Origin: JBKPFU01 sp046728975
GTDB taxonomy: Bacteria; Actinomycetota; Thermoleophilia; Gaiellales; Gaiellaceae
Reading direction: 5' to 3'
Length of the DNA: 21,434 nucleotides
Assembly (NCBI GenBank): GCA_046728975.1
Contig: JBKPFU010000095.1
Coordinates: 1 to 21,434 of the forward strand
Positions 7,362 to 15,163 of the stretch are shown here, piece by piece (within the stretch, counting starts at the first letter, position 1; the number at the start of each line of letters is the position of its first letter). The position numbers and the translations under genes are program-made. The notes under the pieces were generated by a model. It made no database searches. It saw only the letters and a program-made list of their open reading frames with translations, and was not told where the DNA came from.

Positions 7362-8750
7362 TCAGTTGCTGCGCTGAACCCGCTCCCAGGCCTCCGTCAG
7401 CACGTCGGCGAGGATCGAGACCATCTCGTCGAACTCCTCCTGCCCGGCGACGAGCGGCGGTGAGATCTGGATCACCGGATCGCCTCGGTCGTCGGCGCGG
7501 CAGATCAAACCTCGCTCGAACAATCGCGGCGAGAGGAACCCGCGCAGGAGCGACTCGGATTCCTCGTCCGTGAAGGTCTCGCGCGTCTCCTTGTCCTTCA
7601 CGAGCTCGAGCGCGTAGAAGCAGCCCGCGCCGCGCAGGTCGCCCGCGATCGGCAGCTCGAGCAGCTGGGACAGCGTCGAGCGGAACGTTTCCTCGTTCTC
7701 GCGCACCCCCTCGGGAATCCGCTCGCGCTTCATGATCTCGATGTTCTTCAGCGCGATCGCGCACATCACCGGATGCCCGCCGAAGGTGATCCCGTGCGTG
7801 AACATCGACTTGTCGCCGAGGAAGGGCTCGATCACGTGGTCGGCGCTGATCACGGCACCGATCGCGGCGTAGGCCGAGGACAGTCCCTTGGCGCACGTGA
7901 CCAGGTCCGGCCTGATGTCGTACCGCTCGGACGCGAACCAATAGCCGATGCGACCGAAGCCGGTGATGACCTCGTCGGCGCAGAGCAGGATTCCGTAGCG
8001 GTCGCAGAGCTCGCGCACGCCGCGGAAGTAGTCCTCCGGCGGCGTGAACGAGCCGCCGGCGTTCTGGACCGGTTCCATCAGCACCATGGCCACCGTTTCC
8101 GGGCCGGCGGCCTCTATCGCCTGCTCCAGATCGTCGAGCAGGAAGCGCGTGAACTCCGCTTCGGTCTCGTCCGGCGGGCGGTGGTACCGGTTCGTGTTCC
8201 GGACGTGAACGACCTCCGGCACGAGCGGCTCGAACGGCGTGCGCAGAGCGGGGATGCCGTTGATCGAGAGCGCGCCCATCGTCGTGCCGTGATAGGCGAC
8301 GTTGCGCGAGATCGCCTTCCAGCGGCGCTCGCCGCGCGCCGCGTGGTACTGACGGGCGAGCTTCCAGGCCGACTCGACCGCCTCCGAGCCGCCGGAGACG
8401 AAGAAAACGCGGTTGAGGTTCCCGGGCGCGAGGGAGGCGACCTCGCCGGCGAGCTCGATCGCGCGCGGGTGCGCGTACGACCAGTTCGTGTAGAACGGCA
8501 GCTCGCGCATCTGCTCGAGCGCCGCCTGCCCGATCTCCTCGCCGTACGAGTAGCCGATGTTGACGGCGAAGAGGCCGGCAAGCGCGTCGAGGTAGCGCTT
8601 CCCATTCGCATCCTCGAGGTAGCAGCCCTCGCCGCGGACGATGACCGGGATGTCCGTCTGCTGGTACCCGCCCATGCGCGTGAAGTGCAGCCAGAGGTGC
8701 TCCTTGGCGAGCTTCTGAAGGTCGATCGCCGGTGTCGCGGTGGTTGTCAT
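7362..8750 (-). CDS. Class III PLP-dependent aminotransferase, probable polyamine/omega-amino acid transaminase
   Basis: This 462-residue enzyme moves an amino group from a diamine or omega-amino acid to a keto acid, often pyruvate. It has the class III hallmarks: YLDALAGLFAVNIGY near residues 53-67, SGGSEA (119-124) for phosphate binding, D259 in LLCADEVITGFGR for the pyridine nitrogen, and the cofactor lysine K288 in CAKGLSSAY. The sequence resembles putrescine:pyruvate aminotransferases (SpuC-like) and related beta-alanine/taurine aminotransferases. Polyamine transporter genes upstream favour the first. The ATG at 8750 overlaps the permease stop by four bases (ATGA), and a GGGAGG lies four bases before it. 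A longer open frame upstream is only the shadow of the permease gene. Confidence 0.88.
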   Translation of the reverse strand: MTTTATPAIDLQKLAKEHLWLHFTRMGGYQQTDIPVIVRGEGCYLEDANGKRYLDALAGLFAVNIGYSYGEEIGQAALEQMRELPFYTNWSYAHPRAIELAGEVASLAPGNLNRVFFVSGGSEAVESAWKLARQYHAARGERRWKAISRNVAYHGTTMGALSINGIPALRTPFEPLVPEVVHVRNTNRYHRPPDETEAEFTRFLLDDLEQAIEAAGPETVAMVLMEPVQNAGGSFTPPEDYFRGVRELCDRYGILLCADEVITGFGRIGYWFASERYDIRPDLVTCAKGLSSAYAAIGAVISADHVIEPFLGDKSMFTHGITFGGHPVMCAIALKNIEIMKRERIPEGVRENEETFRSTLSQLLELPIAGDLRGAGCFYALELVKDKETRETFTDEESESLLRGFLSPRLFERGLICRADDRGDPVIQISPPLVAGQEEFDEMVSILADVLTEAWERVQRSN

Positions 8751-9613
8751 GGGGCCTCCCGTGTTCGCTTCGCGCTCCGGTATTGCCAGGCGACGCTCGC
8801 GAGCCCGATGCTGATCGCGACGAGGAAGATCGCGCTCGCGACGACGTTGAGCTGCGGTGGGATCGCCCGTTGCGCGGTTCCCCAGACGAAGATTGGGAAC
8901 GTCTGCGTCCCCCCCGCATTGAGGTAGGTGATGACGAAGTCGTCGATCGAGAGCGCGAAGCCGAGCAGCGCTGCGCTCACCATCGCCGGCGCCAGCAGCG
9001 GAAAGGTCACCTTCCGGAACGTCGTGGGATCGTTGGCGCCGAGGTCCATCGCGGCCTCCTCGAGGTGACGGTCGAAACCGATGAGGCGCGCCTTCACGGT
9101 CACGACGACGTAGCTGACGATGAACATGACGTGGGCGATGAAGATCGTCCAGAAGCCGAGCGTGAAGACGGTCGTCGTGTTCAGGAAGAGGGTCAGGAGC
9201 GACGCGCCGAGGACGATCTCGGGCGTGGACATCGGCAGGAAGACGAGAAGGTTCGTTGTCCCTCGGCCGCGGAACTCGTGACGAACGATCGCGAGTGCGA
9301 TCAGCGTGCCGAGCGCCGTTGCGACGAGCGTCGCGAGCAGCCCGATCTCGATCGACGTCACGACGGCGTCGCGGATCCCGATGACCGCGTCCCAGTGGAT
9401 CCAGTTGTCGAGGGTGAACCCCTGCCACACGTAGTTGAAGTTGCCCTTGGGCGCGTTGAACGAGAAGAGGATCACGACCGCGATCGGGAGCATCAGGTAC
9501 GCGACTGCGAGCAGCGCGTAGACCGTTAACGCGTTTCGCTTGACCGCGCTCCAGACCCGCTGGGCGATACCCACGCGGGAGCGGGCGGCAACTGCCTCGG
9601 CCGCGGTGGTCAT
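8747..9613 (-). CDS. potC: Polyamine ABC transporter permease, PotC-like
   Basis: This 288-residue membrane protein has a first hydrophobic segment at about 30-50 and about six in all. Its EAA loop (EEAAMDLGANDPTTFRKVTF) docks on the ATPase. Length, the SFN motif after the first helix and the partner genes match PotC/PotI permeases of the spermidine/putrescine importers. The ATG at 9613 overlaps the stop of the preceding permease by four bases and has GAGAGG about 8 bases upstream. It overlaps the aminotransferase start by four bases as well. Confidence 0.9.
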   Translation of the reverse strand: MTTAAEAVAARSRVGIAQRVWSAVKRNALTVYALLAVAYLMLPIAVVILFSFNAPKGNFNYVWQGFTLDNWIHWDAVIGIRDAVVTSIEIGLLATLVATALGTLIALAIVRHEFRGRGTTNLLVFLPMSTPEIVLGASLLTLFLNTTTVFTLGFWTIFIAHVMFIVSYVVVTVKARLIGFDRHLEEAAMDLGANDPTTFRKVTFPLLAPAMVSAALLGFALSIDDFVITYLNAGGTQTFPIFVWGTAQRAIPPQLNVVASAIFLVAISIGLASVAWQYRSAKRTREAP

Positions 9614-10467
9614 CCGGTCAGCCTCTCCGTGCCGACTGCTCGCACGTAGACGAGCAGGCTCACGAGGATCAGCGCCATCAGGATGAAGCTCAACGACGCC
9701 GCGGTCGGGTAGTCGAGCGACGTCAGGAACTTCGCCTGGATGACGTTGCCGATCATCTGCTGCTTCGGTGTCCCGAGAAACTGGGCGTTGATGAAGTCGC
9801 CGGCGGCGGGGATGAAGGTCAGCAGCGTTCCTGCGACGATCCCGGGCGCCGACAGCGGCAGGGTCACGCGCAGGAATGCCCGGGTCGAGCTCGCGTACAG
9901 GTCCTTAGCCGCCTCGAGCAGCTGCGGGTCGATCTGCTCGAGTGAGACGTACAGCGGCAGCGCCATGAAGGGGAAGAAGTTGTAGGTGATCCCCGAGACG
10001 ACGGCGAAGGTCGTCGCTAGCAGCCGCCCGTCCTGGTCGAGAACGTGCACCGAGCGCAGCAGGCCGACCACCGGCCCCTCGTCCGCGAGGATGTTGAGCC
10101 ACGCGAGCGTGCGCACGAGGTACGTGACGAAGAAGGGCGCGACGATGAAGAGCAGGAACAGGTTTCGCCACGGGCCGGCCCTGAAGGCGATCCAGTACGC
10201 GAGTGGGTAGGCGAACACGAGGCAGGCCAAGGTCGCAATCCCGGCGTACACGAACGACCGGATCAGCTGCTTGTCGTAGCTGGAGACGGCGTCGGAGAAG
10301 TTCGAGAACTCCCAGGTGAAGTGGAAGTTCGGGAAGATCCCGGACTGGAGCGACTCGTAGCCCAGGAAGCCGAGCGGGATGAGAAAGAAGATCGCGAGCC
10401 AGAGCACCCCAGGCGCAAGCAACGCGTACGGCGTCAGCCAGCGATGTCGGTGGAGGAACGTCCCCAT
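9610..10467 (-). CDS. potB: Polyamine ABC transporter permease, PotB-like
   Basis: This is the second permease subunit of 285 residues, with a first membrane helix near 14-35 and an EAA loop, LEAAKDLYASSTRAFLRVTL, followed by PLSAPG. Order and size match PotB/PotH, which pairs with PotC to form the channel. It starts 22 bases after the binding-protein stop. No good ribosome-binding site precedes the ATG at 10467, so translation may depend on the gene before it. Substrate choice (putrescine, spermidine or a related amine) is set by the binding protein and cannot be read from the permease. Confidence 0.9.
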   Translation of the reverse strand: MGTFLHRHRWLTPYALLAPGVLWLAIFFLIPLGFLGYESLQSGIFPNFHFTWEFSNFSDAVSSYDKQLIRSFVYAGIATLACLVFAYPLAYWIAFRAGPWRNLFLLFIVAPFFVTYLVRTLAWLNILADEGPVVGLLRSVHVLDQDGRLLATTFAVVSGITYNFFPFMALPLYVSLEQIDPQLLEAAKDLYASSTRAFLRVTLPLSAPGIVAGTLLTFIPAAGDFINAQFLGTPKQQMIGNVIQAKFLTSLDYPTAASLSFILMALILVSLLVYVRAVGTERLTG

Positions 10468-10489
10468 CTAGCCGGGTCGGCGAGGCGGC

Positions 10490-11641
10490 CTACTCGCCCT
10501 GAACGGCTTGCCAGCGCTTGATGTATTCGTCGTTCGCGACCATCTTCGGGTCGTTCGGATGGAGCTGCGCCAGCAGCTCGTCGTCCGGGAAGACGAGCGT
10601 GTTCGCGGCCGCCTTCGGGTCGATCTTCAGCGCTTCCTCCCTGACGCCCTTGACGGAGGAGACGTAGCTCGTCCCGAGGGCGATCTGCGCCGAGATCTTC
10701 GGGTCGTACACGAAGTTCATGTACGTCGAGGCGGTCGGCACGCTCCCGCCAAGCGGGATGAACATGTTGTCCGTCCAGATGATCCCGCCCTTCTCGGGCA
10801 CCGCCCACTTCAGGTTGGGGTTGTCGCGCACGAGCTGTGCGACGTCACCCGACCACGCGACGCAGGCGGCGTAGTCGCCGCGCGCGAGCGGCTGCCCGTA
10901 GTCGTTGCCCGTGAACCTCCGGATCTGGCCCGAGTCGACGGCCTTCTTGACCTTCTGGATCGCCCGGTCGAAGGCGTCGTTCGTGACCTTCGCGGGGTCG
11001 TCCCCGTTGTCGAGCAGCACGAGCCCGAGCGAGTCGCCCATCTCGCTCAGCATCGTCACGCGGCCCTTCAGCTTCGGGTCTTCGAGCAGCTGCGTGATGC
11101 TCGTGACGGGGCCGCGCGTGAGCTTCTCGTTCCACGCGATCCCGTCCATCCCGGTGAGCCACGGGAGCGAGTATTCGCGCTTCGGGTCGAAGTTGGGGCT
11201 CTTCTGGGCGTCGATCAGGTTCTTCATGTTCGGGATGCGGTCCTCGTCGAGCTTCTGCACCCACTCCTGGTCGACGTAGAGGGTCGGGAACCGCGAGTTG
11301 TCGGTCGCGACGATGATGTCGCGGCCGATGCCCTGACCTTTCGAGAGCCGGCCCTGGATCTTGGCGAAGTACTCGTCGTTGGAGTTGATCCCCTCGAAGT
11401 AGCTGACCTTGATCCCGGTCTTCTTCGTGAACTGGTCGAGCGTCGGGTGCCGCTTGCCCTTCGTGTCCATGTAGTAGGGCCAGTTCTCGAAGTTGAGGAC
11501 GTCCTTCACCTCGTCCCCACTGCTCGCTCCGCTGCCGCCTCCACCCCCACCGCAGGCCGCGGCGATCGACGGGAATGCGAGCAATGCTCCCGCGGCAGCG
11601 CTCCGCCGCAGCAGCTCTTCGCGGGTGATCCTCTGGTTCAT
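10490..11641 (-). CDS. potD: Polyamine-binding lipoprotein, PotD/PotF-like
   Basis: This is a 383-residue substrate-binding protein. The N-terminus is a lipoprotein signal ending IAAAC with Cys30 as the lipid site, then a Gly/Ser linker. The Arg pair in LLRRSAAAGALL makes Tat export possible, but the motif is imperfect. The mature domain starts LNFENWPYYMD, typical of PotD/PotF family proteins, and has the middle segment SLPWLTGMDGIAWN and the hinge segment AWSGDVAQLV expected of this fold. Putrescine or spermidine is the best guess, supported by the enzymes in the operon. GAGGAGG lies 7 bases before the ATG at 11641, which overlaps the ATPase stop by four bases. Confidence 0.9.
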   Translation of the reverse strand: MNQRITREELLRRSAAAGALLAFPSIAAACGGGGGGSGASSGDEVKDVLNFENWPYYMDTKGKRHPTLDQFTKKTGIKVSYFEGINSNDEYFAKIQGRLSKGQGIGRDIIVATDNSRFPTLYVDQEWVQKLDEDRIPNMKNLIDAQKSPNFDPKREYSLPWLTGMDGIAWNEKLTRGPVTSITQLLEDPKLKGRVTMLSEMGDSLGLVLLDNGDDPAKVTNDAFDRAIQKVKKAVDSGQIRRFTGNDYGQPLARGDYAACVAWSGDVAQLVRDNPNLKWAVPEKGGIIWTDNMFIPLGGSVPTASTYMNFVYDPKISAQIALGTSYVSSVKGVREEALKIDPKAAANTLVFPDDELLAQLHPNDPKMVANDEYIKRWQAVQGE

Positions 11642-12750
11642 TCAGACGCCTCCTCTTCCTGGTCGACCACGAATGTCGACTCCGGGGTCCAGCTCAGCGT
11701 GACGTTCGAACCCGGCGGCGGGATCCGCCCGCCGGAGTCGATGTTCTGCGCGAAGACATGCACCGTTCCCGCCTGCGTCTCGACGACGACCTGCGTGGCG
11801 ACACCGATGTACGCGGTCTCGGCGACGCGGCCCTCGAGCGTGTTTTCCCCGCTGCCCGGACCGAGGCTGATCTTTTCCGGGCGAACCCCGGCGGCGACGC
11901 GGCCCGTGCGCCCATCCACCTGCGCGCGGACGAGCGCGCCGGTGTCGAGGCGAACCGCGTCCGGCGCCTCGACGATGCCGTTCAGCAGGTTCGAGATCCC
12001 GACGAACCCGGCGACGAATGACGTCGCGGGCCGCTCGTACAGCTCCGCGGGCGCGCCGAGCTGCTCGATGCGGCCGTCGTTTATGATCGCGATCCGGTCC
12101 GCCATCGTCATCGCCTCTTCCTGGTCGTGCGTGACGTGGATGAAGGTGATCCCGACCTCGTGCTGGATTGCCTTCAGCTCGAGCTGCATCTGCTTGCGGA
12201 GCTTGAGGTCGAGCGCGCCGAGAGGCTCGTCGAGGAGCAGCACGCGGGGCTTGTTCACGAGTGCGCGGGCAAGCGCGACTCGCTGTTGCTGCCCGCCCGA
12301 CAGTTGGCGCGGGCGCCGCTTGCCGAAGCCTTCCAGGCCGACCTGGCGCAGGATCTCGTTCACCTGTCCGCGAAGCTGCTCGCCCTTGATCTTGCGGCGG
12401 CGGAGGCCGAAGGCGACGTTCTCGAAGATCGTCAGGTGCGGGAACAGCGCGTACGACTGGAAGACGGTGTTCACGTCCCGCTTGTAGGGCGGGAGCCCGG
12501 TCACGTCTCGGTCGCCGAGGTAGATCGTCCCGGCGGTCGGCTCCTCGAAGCCCCCGATCATTCGCAGCGTCGTCGTCTTGCCGCAGCCGGACGGCCCGAG
12601 CAGCGCAAAAAAGCTGCCGCGCTCGACCTCGAGCGTCAGGTCGTCGACCGCGGTGACCTCGTCGAATCGCTTCGTGACCCCGTCGAGGCGAACGTCGGCG
12701 GGCGCGTCAGTTGTCTGCTGGCCGGGCCGCGCCAGTTCTTCAACCGCCAA
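11638..12750 (-). CDS. potA: Polyamine ABC transporter ATPase, PotA-like
   Basis: This 370-residue ATPase powers the importer. It has Walker A (GPSGCGKTT, 52-60), Q-loop (VFQSYALFPH), signature LSGGQQQR (150-157), Walker B (LLLDEP, 171-176) and switch His208. A C-terminal TOBE domain of about 100 residues follows, as in PotA/PotG. The start is a TTG at 12750. It is supported by GGAGG six bases upstream, and it lies inside the last codons of the Lrp-type regulator gene, an 11-base overlap. The regulator and transporter are therefore one transcript. Confidence 0.93.
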   Translation of the reverse strand: MAVEELARPGQQTTDAPADVRLDGVTKRFDEVTAVDDLTLEVERGSFFALLGPSGCGKTTTLRMIGGFEEPTAGTIYLGDRDVTGLPPYKRDVNTVFQSYALFPHLTIFENVAFGLRRRKIKGEQLRGQVNEILRQVGLEGFGKRRPRQLSGGQQQRVALARALVNKPRVLLLDEPLGALDLKLRKQMQLELKAIQHEVGITFIHVTHDQEEAMTMADRIAIINDGRIEQLGAPAELYERPATSFVAGFVGISNLLNGIVEAPDAVRLDTGALVRAQVDGRTGRVAAGVRPEKISLGPGSGENTLEGRVAETAYIGVATQVVVETQAGTVHVFAQNIDSGGRIPPPGSNVTLSWTPESTFVVDQEEEASE

Positions 12751-13249
12751 CTGTCGCCTCCGCAGGCTCGCGGCCGTCGATCAGTGCGCCCCAGTCGTAG
12801 AGCTGCTTCCAGAGCTCCAGATACAGGAAGCTCTCCGTGGAGACGACTCCGTCCAGCGCCCGCATGCGGTTCGTCACCTGCAGCAGGTGACGCCGGTCGT
12901 CGCAGACGAGCTCGACGAGGAGATCGAACTGGCCGGCAGTGATGACGACGTAGTCGGCCTCGTCCCACTTCGCGATCTCGTCGGCGACCGGCTCCGGCGG
13001 TCCCGCCGTCCGGATGCCGACCATCGCCTGCCCGTCGAAGCCGAGCCCGAGCGGGTTGGTGACCGCGGTCACCTGGAGGATGTTGTCCTCGCAGAGCCGT
13101 GCGTACCGCGCGCGCACCGTCGCCTCGGACACGCCGACCTCAGCTGCGATGCGCCGGAACGACTCGCGCCCGTTCTTCTGGAGCGCCTCGATGATGCTCT
13201 TGTCGACGATGTCGAGGTGCCGCGCCCGGCTGACCGCTCCCCTGCGCAA
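12740..13249 (-). CDS. Lrp/AsnC-family transcription regulator of the polyamine operon
   Basis: This is a small feast/famine regulator. The N-terminal winged helix reads LDIVDKSIIEALQKNGRESF then RRIAAEVGVSEATVRAR. The C-terminal ligand-binding RAM domain includes VVITAGQFDLLVELVCDD. The open frame extends much further upstream (to 13531), but that part does not look like protein. The start is uncertain: TTG at 13249 gives 169 residues, the usual family length, and no ATG or GTG lies near. A possible -35/-10 pair (13288-13259) would put the transcription start almost on this codon. As first gene of the transporter operon it probably controls that operon and perhaps the upstream aldehyde dehydrogenase, with a polyamine or amino acid as ligand (inference). 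Confidence 0.83.
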   Translation of the reverse strand: MRRGAVSRARHLDIVDKSIIEALQKNGRESFRRIAAEVGVSEATVRARYARLCEDNILQVTAVTNPLGLGFDGQAMVGIRTAGPPEPVADEIAKWDEADYVVITAGQFDLLVELVCDDRRHLLQVTNRMRALDGVVSTESFLYLELWKQLYDWGALIDGREPAEATVGG

Positions 13250-13258
13250 TGCGAGGCG

Positions 13259-13288
13259 ATTGAACCACGCGCCCTCGCATCGCGTCAA
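13259..13288 (-). promoter_or_regulatory. Possible promoter of the Lrp-type regulator operon
   Basis: On the minus strand TTGACG (13288-13283) and TTCAAT (13264-13259) are separated by 18 bases, a fair -35/-10 pair. Transcription would start next to the TTG at 13249, giving a leaderless or very short leader. A TTG start on a leaderless mRNA is unusual, so this is tentative. Confidence 0.35.
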
Positions 13289-13334
13289 TCGACGTACCGA
13301 AACCGCAACGATCCCTCCACACGAGGCGAGTATG

Positions 13335-13365
13335 GACAGGTCCGAGGGTCTGACCCTGACCTGTC
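13335..13365. other. Long inverted repeat (hairpin or operator)
   Basis: GACAGGTC (13335-13342) pairs with GACCTGTC (13358-13365), and inside it AGGGTC (13345-13350) pairs with GACCCT (13352-13357), with two unpaired bases on one side. No T-run follows on either strand, so it is either a weak terminator for the aldehyde dehydrogenase or a dyad for a regulator. Confidence 0.55.
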
Positions 13366-13486
13366 TGATCTCGACGCGTGTGGATCGATTGGCGCCGAAA
13401 CGCGCCAGGAGGAGGGCTTGACGAAATACCACGCTGAGCCGCCGGAACGCGCTGGAACGGCGCGAGGCGGCGTCCTCGGTCACGTC

Positions 13487-13504
13487 CGTATTTCGTTCAA
13501 TACG
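13487..13504. promoter_or_regulatory. A/T-rich palindrome, possible Lrp-type operator
   Basis: CGTATT (13487-13492) and AATACG (13499-13504) form a perfect inverted repeat around six bases, in a patch clearly richer in A/T than its surroundings. The left arm is part of a GTATTTCGT element whose inverted copy recurs at 13421-13429. Confidence 0.4.
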
Positions 13505-13575
13505 AACGCTCCCTACGTCCTTGCCTCGCACCGCCCATCGCGCCCCGGCGACGAGCGGAATTCCGTCAAACCCTC

Positions 13576-15012
13576 CTAATCGATCTTCGCCATCACGTGC
13601 TTGATCTGGGTGTAGTCCTCGAGCGAATAGCTGGATAGATCCTTGCCGTAGCCCGACTGCTTGTAGCCGCCGTGCGGCATCTCCGACACGAGCGGAATGT
13701 GGTCGTTGATCCAGACCGTCCCGAACTGGAGCTTGCGCGCCGCGTTCAGCGCCCGGCCGAGGTCACGCGTCCAGACCGACGCCGCCAACCCGTACTCGAC
13801 GTCGTTCGCCCACGCGATCGCCTGGTCGTCGTCTGCGAAGCGTTGCACGGTCACGACCGGGCCGAACACCTCGCGCTGCACGATCTCGTCCTCCTGACCC
13901 ACGTCGACGATCACCGTCGGCTTGACGAAGAACCCGCGGTCGCCGTTCGAGTCGCCCCCCGTCAACACGGTCGCGCCCTTGGCGCGCCCGAGGAAGCCGA
14001 ACACGCGCTCCTGCTGGTCCTTGGAGATCACAGGGCCCATGTCGAGCTCCTCGTTCTCGGCCGGATCGCCGACCGCGAGCGACTCGACCGCCGGCACGAG
14101 CTCGTCGAGCAGCTTGTCGTAGATCTTGGGGCCGGCGACGACGCGCGACGCCGCCGTGCAGTCCTGGCCCGAGTTCCAGTAGCCGCCGACCTTGATCCCC
14201 TCCGCGACCGCAGCCGGGTCAGCGTCGTCGAACACGAGCACGGGCGCCTTCCCCCCGAGCTCGAGATGGACCCGCTTGAGCGTCTCCGAAGCCGCCTTGG
14301 CGACCTCGCGCCCGGTCGCGACGTCCCCCGTCAGCGAGACCATCCGGACGTCGGGATGCCGCACGATGCCGGCGCCCACAGGCTCGCCGTCACCGGTGAT
14401 CACGTTCAATACGCCGGCCGGCAAAATCCCCTCGGCCAGCTGCACGAACCGCAGCGTCGTCAGCGGCGTCTGCTCCGAAGGCTTCAGCACCTGCACGTTG
14501 CCGGCAGCAAGCGCCGGCGCGACCTTCCAGATGGCCATCATCAGCGGGTAGTTCCACGGCGTGATCCCGCCGACTACTCCCACCGGCTCGCGGCGGACGA
14601 ACGACGTGTAGCCCTGCATGTACTCGCCGGTCGACTTGCCCTCCAGGATCCGCGCCGCCCCGGCGAAGAAGCGGAAGTTGTCCGCGCAGACGGGCATCTC
14701 CTCGCGGGCGGCGCCGATTGGCTTGCCGACGTTGTGCGACTCGAGCTGGGCGAGCTCCTCCGCGTTGTCGTCGATGATCTGTGCGAGCTTGAGTAGGAGC
14801 TCCGAACGCTCCTGCGGCGTCGTCTCCAGCCACTCGGGCAGCGCCTTCTTCGCCGCCTCGACAGCCCGGTTCACGTCCTCCTCCGTGCCGCGCGGAACCT
14901 CGGCGATCGCCTCGCCCGTCGCCGGGTTCAGGACCTCCATCGTCTCGCCGCCGGCGCCGTCCACCCATTCGCCGCCGACGAAGTTCTTGAACTGCGAAAC
15001 CGTGACGCTCAC
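13576..15012 (-). CDS. Gamma-aminobutyraldehyde dehydrogenase-type NAD(P)+ aldehyde dehydrogenase (PatD-like)
   Basis: This 478-residue enzyme oxidises an aldehyde to an acid; here the likely reaction is 4-aminobutanal to GABA. Key residues are present: N154 in TPWNYP, K177 in VLKPSEQTP, E251 in LELGGKAP and the nucleophile C285 in NSGQDCTAASR. The GQDCTA context and the ending SEMPHGGYKQSGYGKDLSSY resemble PatD (YdcW) of E. coli more than general aldehyde dehydrogenases. The usual SFTGS cofactor segment reads SLTGD. The start is GTG at 15012 with GGAGGG five bases upstream; the overlapping ATG at 15014 runs straight into a stop. The aldehyde made by the aminotransferase or oxidase of the same locus is its natural substrate. 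It is separated from that operon by the 326-bp control region. Confidence 0.88.
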   Translation of the reverse strand: MSVTVSQFKNFVGGEWVDGAGGETMEVLNPATGEAIAEVPRGTEEDVNRAVEAAKKALPEWLETTPQERSELLLKLAQIIDDNAEELAQLESHNVGKPIGAAREEMPVCADNFRFFAGAARILEGKSTGEYMQGYTSFVRREPVGVVGGITPWNYPLMMAIWKVAPALAAGNVQVLKPSEQTPLTTLRFVQLAEGILPAGVLNVITGDGEPVGAGIVRHPDVRMVSLTGDVATGREVAKAASETLKRVHLELGGKAPVLVFDDADPAAVAEGIKVGGYWNSGQDCTAASRVVAGPKIYDKLLDELVPAVESLAVGDPAENEELDMGPVISKDQQERVFGFLGRAKGATVLTGGDSNGDRGFFVKPTVIVDVGQEDEIVQREVFGPVVTVQRFADDDQAIAWANDVEYGLAASVWTRDLGRALNAARKLQFGTVWINDHIPLVSEMPHGGYKQSGYGKDLSSYSLEDYTQIKHVMAKID

Positions 15013-15163
15013 ATCAACCCTCCAGACTCGACGGCTGCGAGCCTAGCTTTCCACGAAGGTCACGGACAAGACATCGCAGCGCAAACGACGCCTAAGCGAG
15101 CGCAGCACGATGCGGCTGGCTTCAGCGTTTGCAAAGGCGCATTAACGAGCAGAAATACGTGTC
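15013..15163. other. Divergent intergenic region, aldehyde dehydrogenase / CARDB gene
   Basis: The promoters for both divergent genes must lie in these 151 bases. I can point only to the dehydrogenase ribosome-binding site at the left end, a TTTGCAAA palindrome near 15127-15134 and an A/T-richer patch to its right. GAAATACG within that patch is also present, on the minus strand, in the 13487-13504 element. No clear -35/-10 pair is visible. Confidence 0.35.

Larger units (their letters stand above)
13250..13575. promoter_or_regulatory. 326-bp control region between the aldehyde dehydrogenase and regulator genes
   Basis: No convincing gene is seen here. It holds a possible promoter for the regulator at 13259-13288, a hairpin at 13335-13365, a short A/T-rich palindrome at 13487-13504, and two inverted copies of ACGAAATAC (plus strand 13421-13429, minus strand 13496-13488). 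Such A/T-rich repeated sites are what Lrp-type octamers bind. Because both flanking genes run leftward, this is the operon's leader and probably the main control point. Confidence 0.55.

Noticed and set aside
5980..8919. A 979-codon open frame on the minus strand covering both oxidase and aminotransferase regions
   Set aside because: Only its last 459 codons have oxidase features. The rest is the Arg/Ser/Gly-rich shadow of the aminotransferase in another frame, so it is not a fusion protein.
10508..12487. A 659-codon plus-strand open frame opposite the polyamine transporter genes
   Set aside because: It spans three clear genes on the other strand and has shadow-like composition without domains.
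13250..13531. N-terminal extension of the Lrp-type regulator frame
   Set aside because: The extra 94 codons have no family similarity and contain the hairpin and palindrome. The family is normally about 150-170 residues.
13418..13579. Possible 53-residue plus-strand frame with TTG start after GGAGGAGGG
   Set aside because: The ribosome-binding site is too close to the TTG, the amino-acid pattern is random and the region carries regulatory-looking repeats. It cannot be excluded without comparison to relatives.
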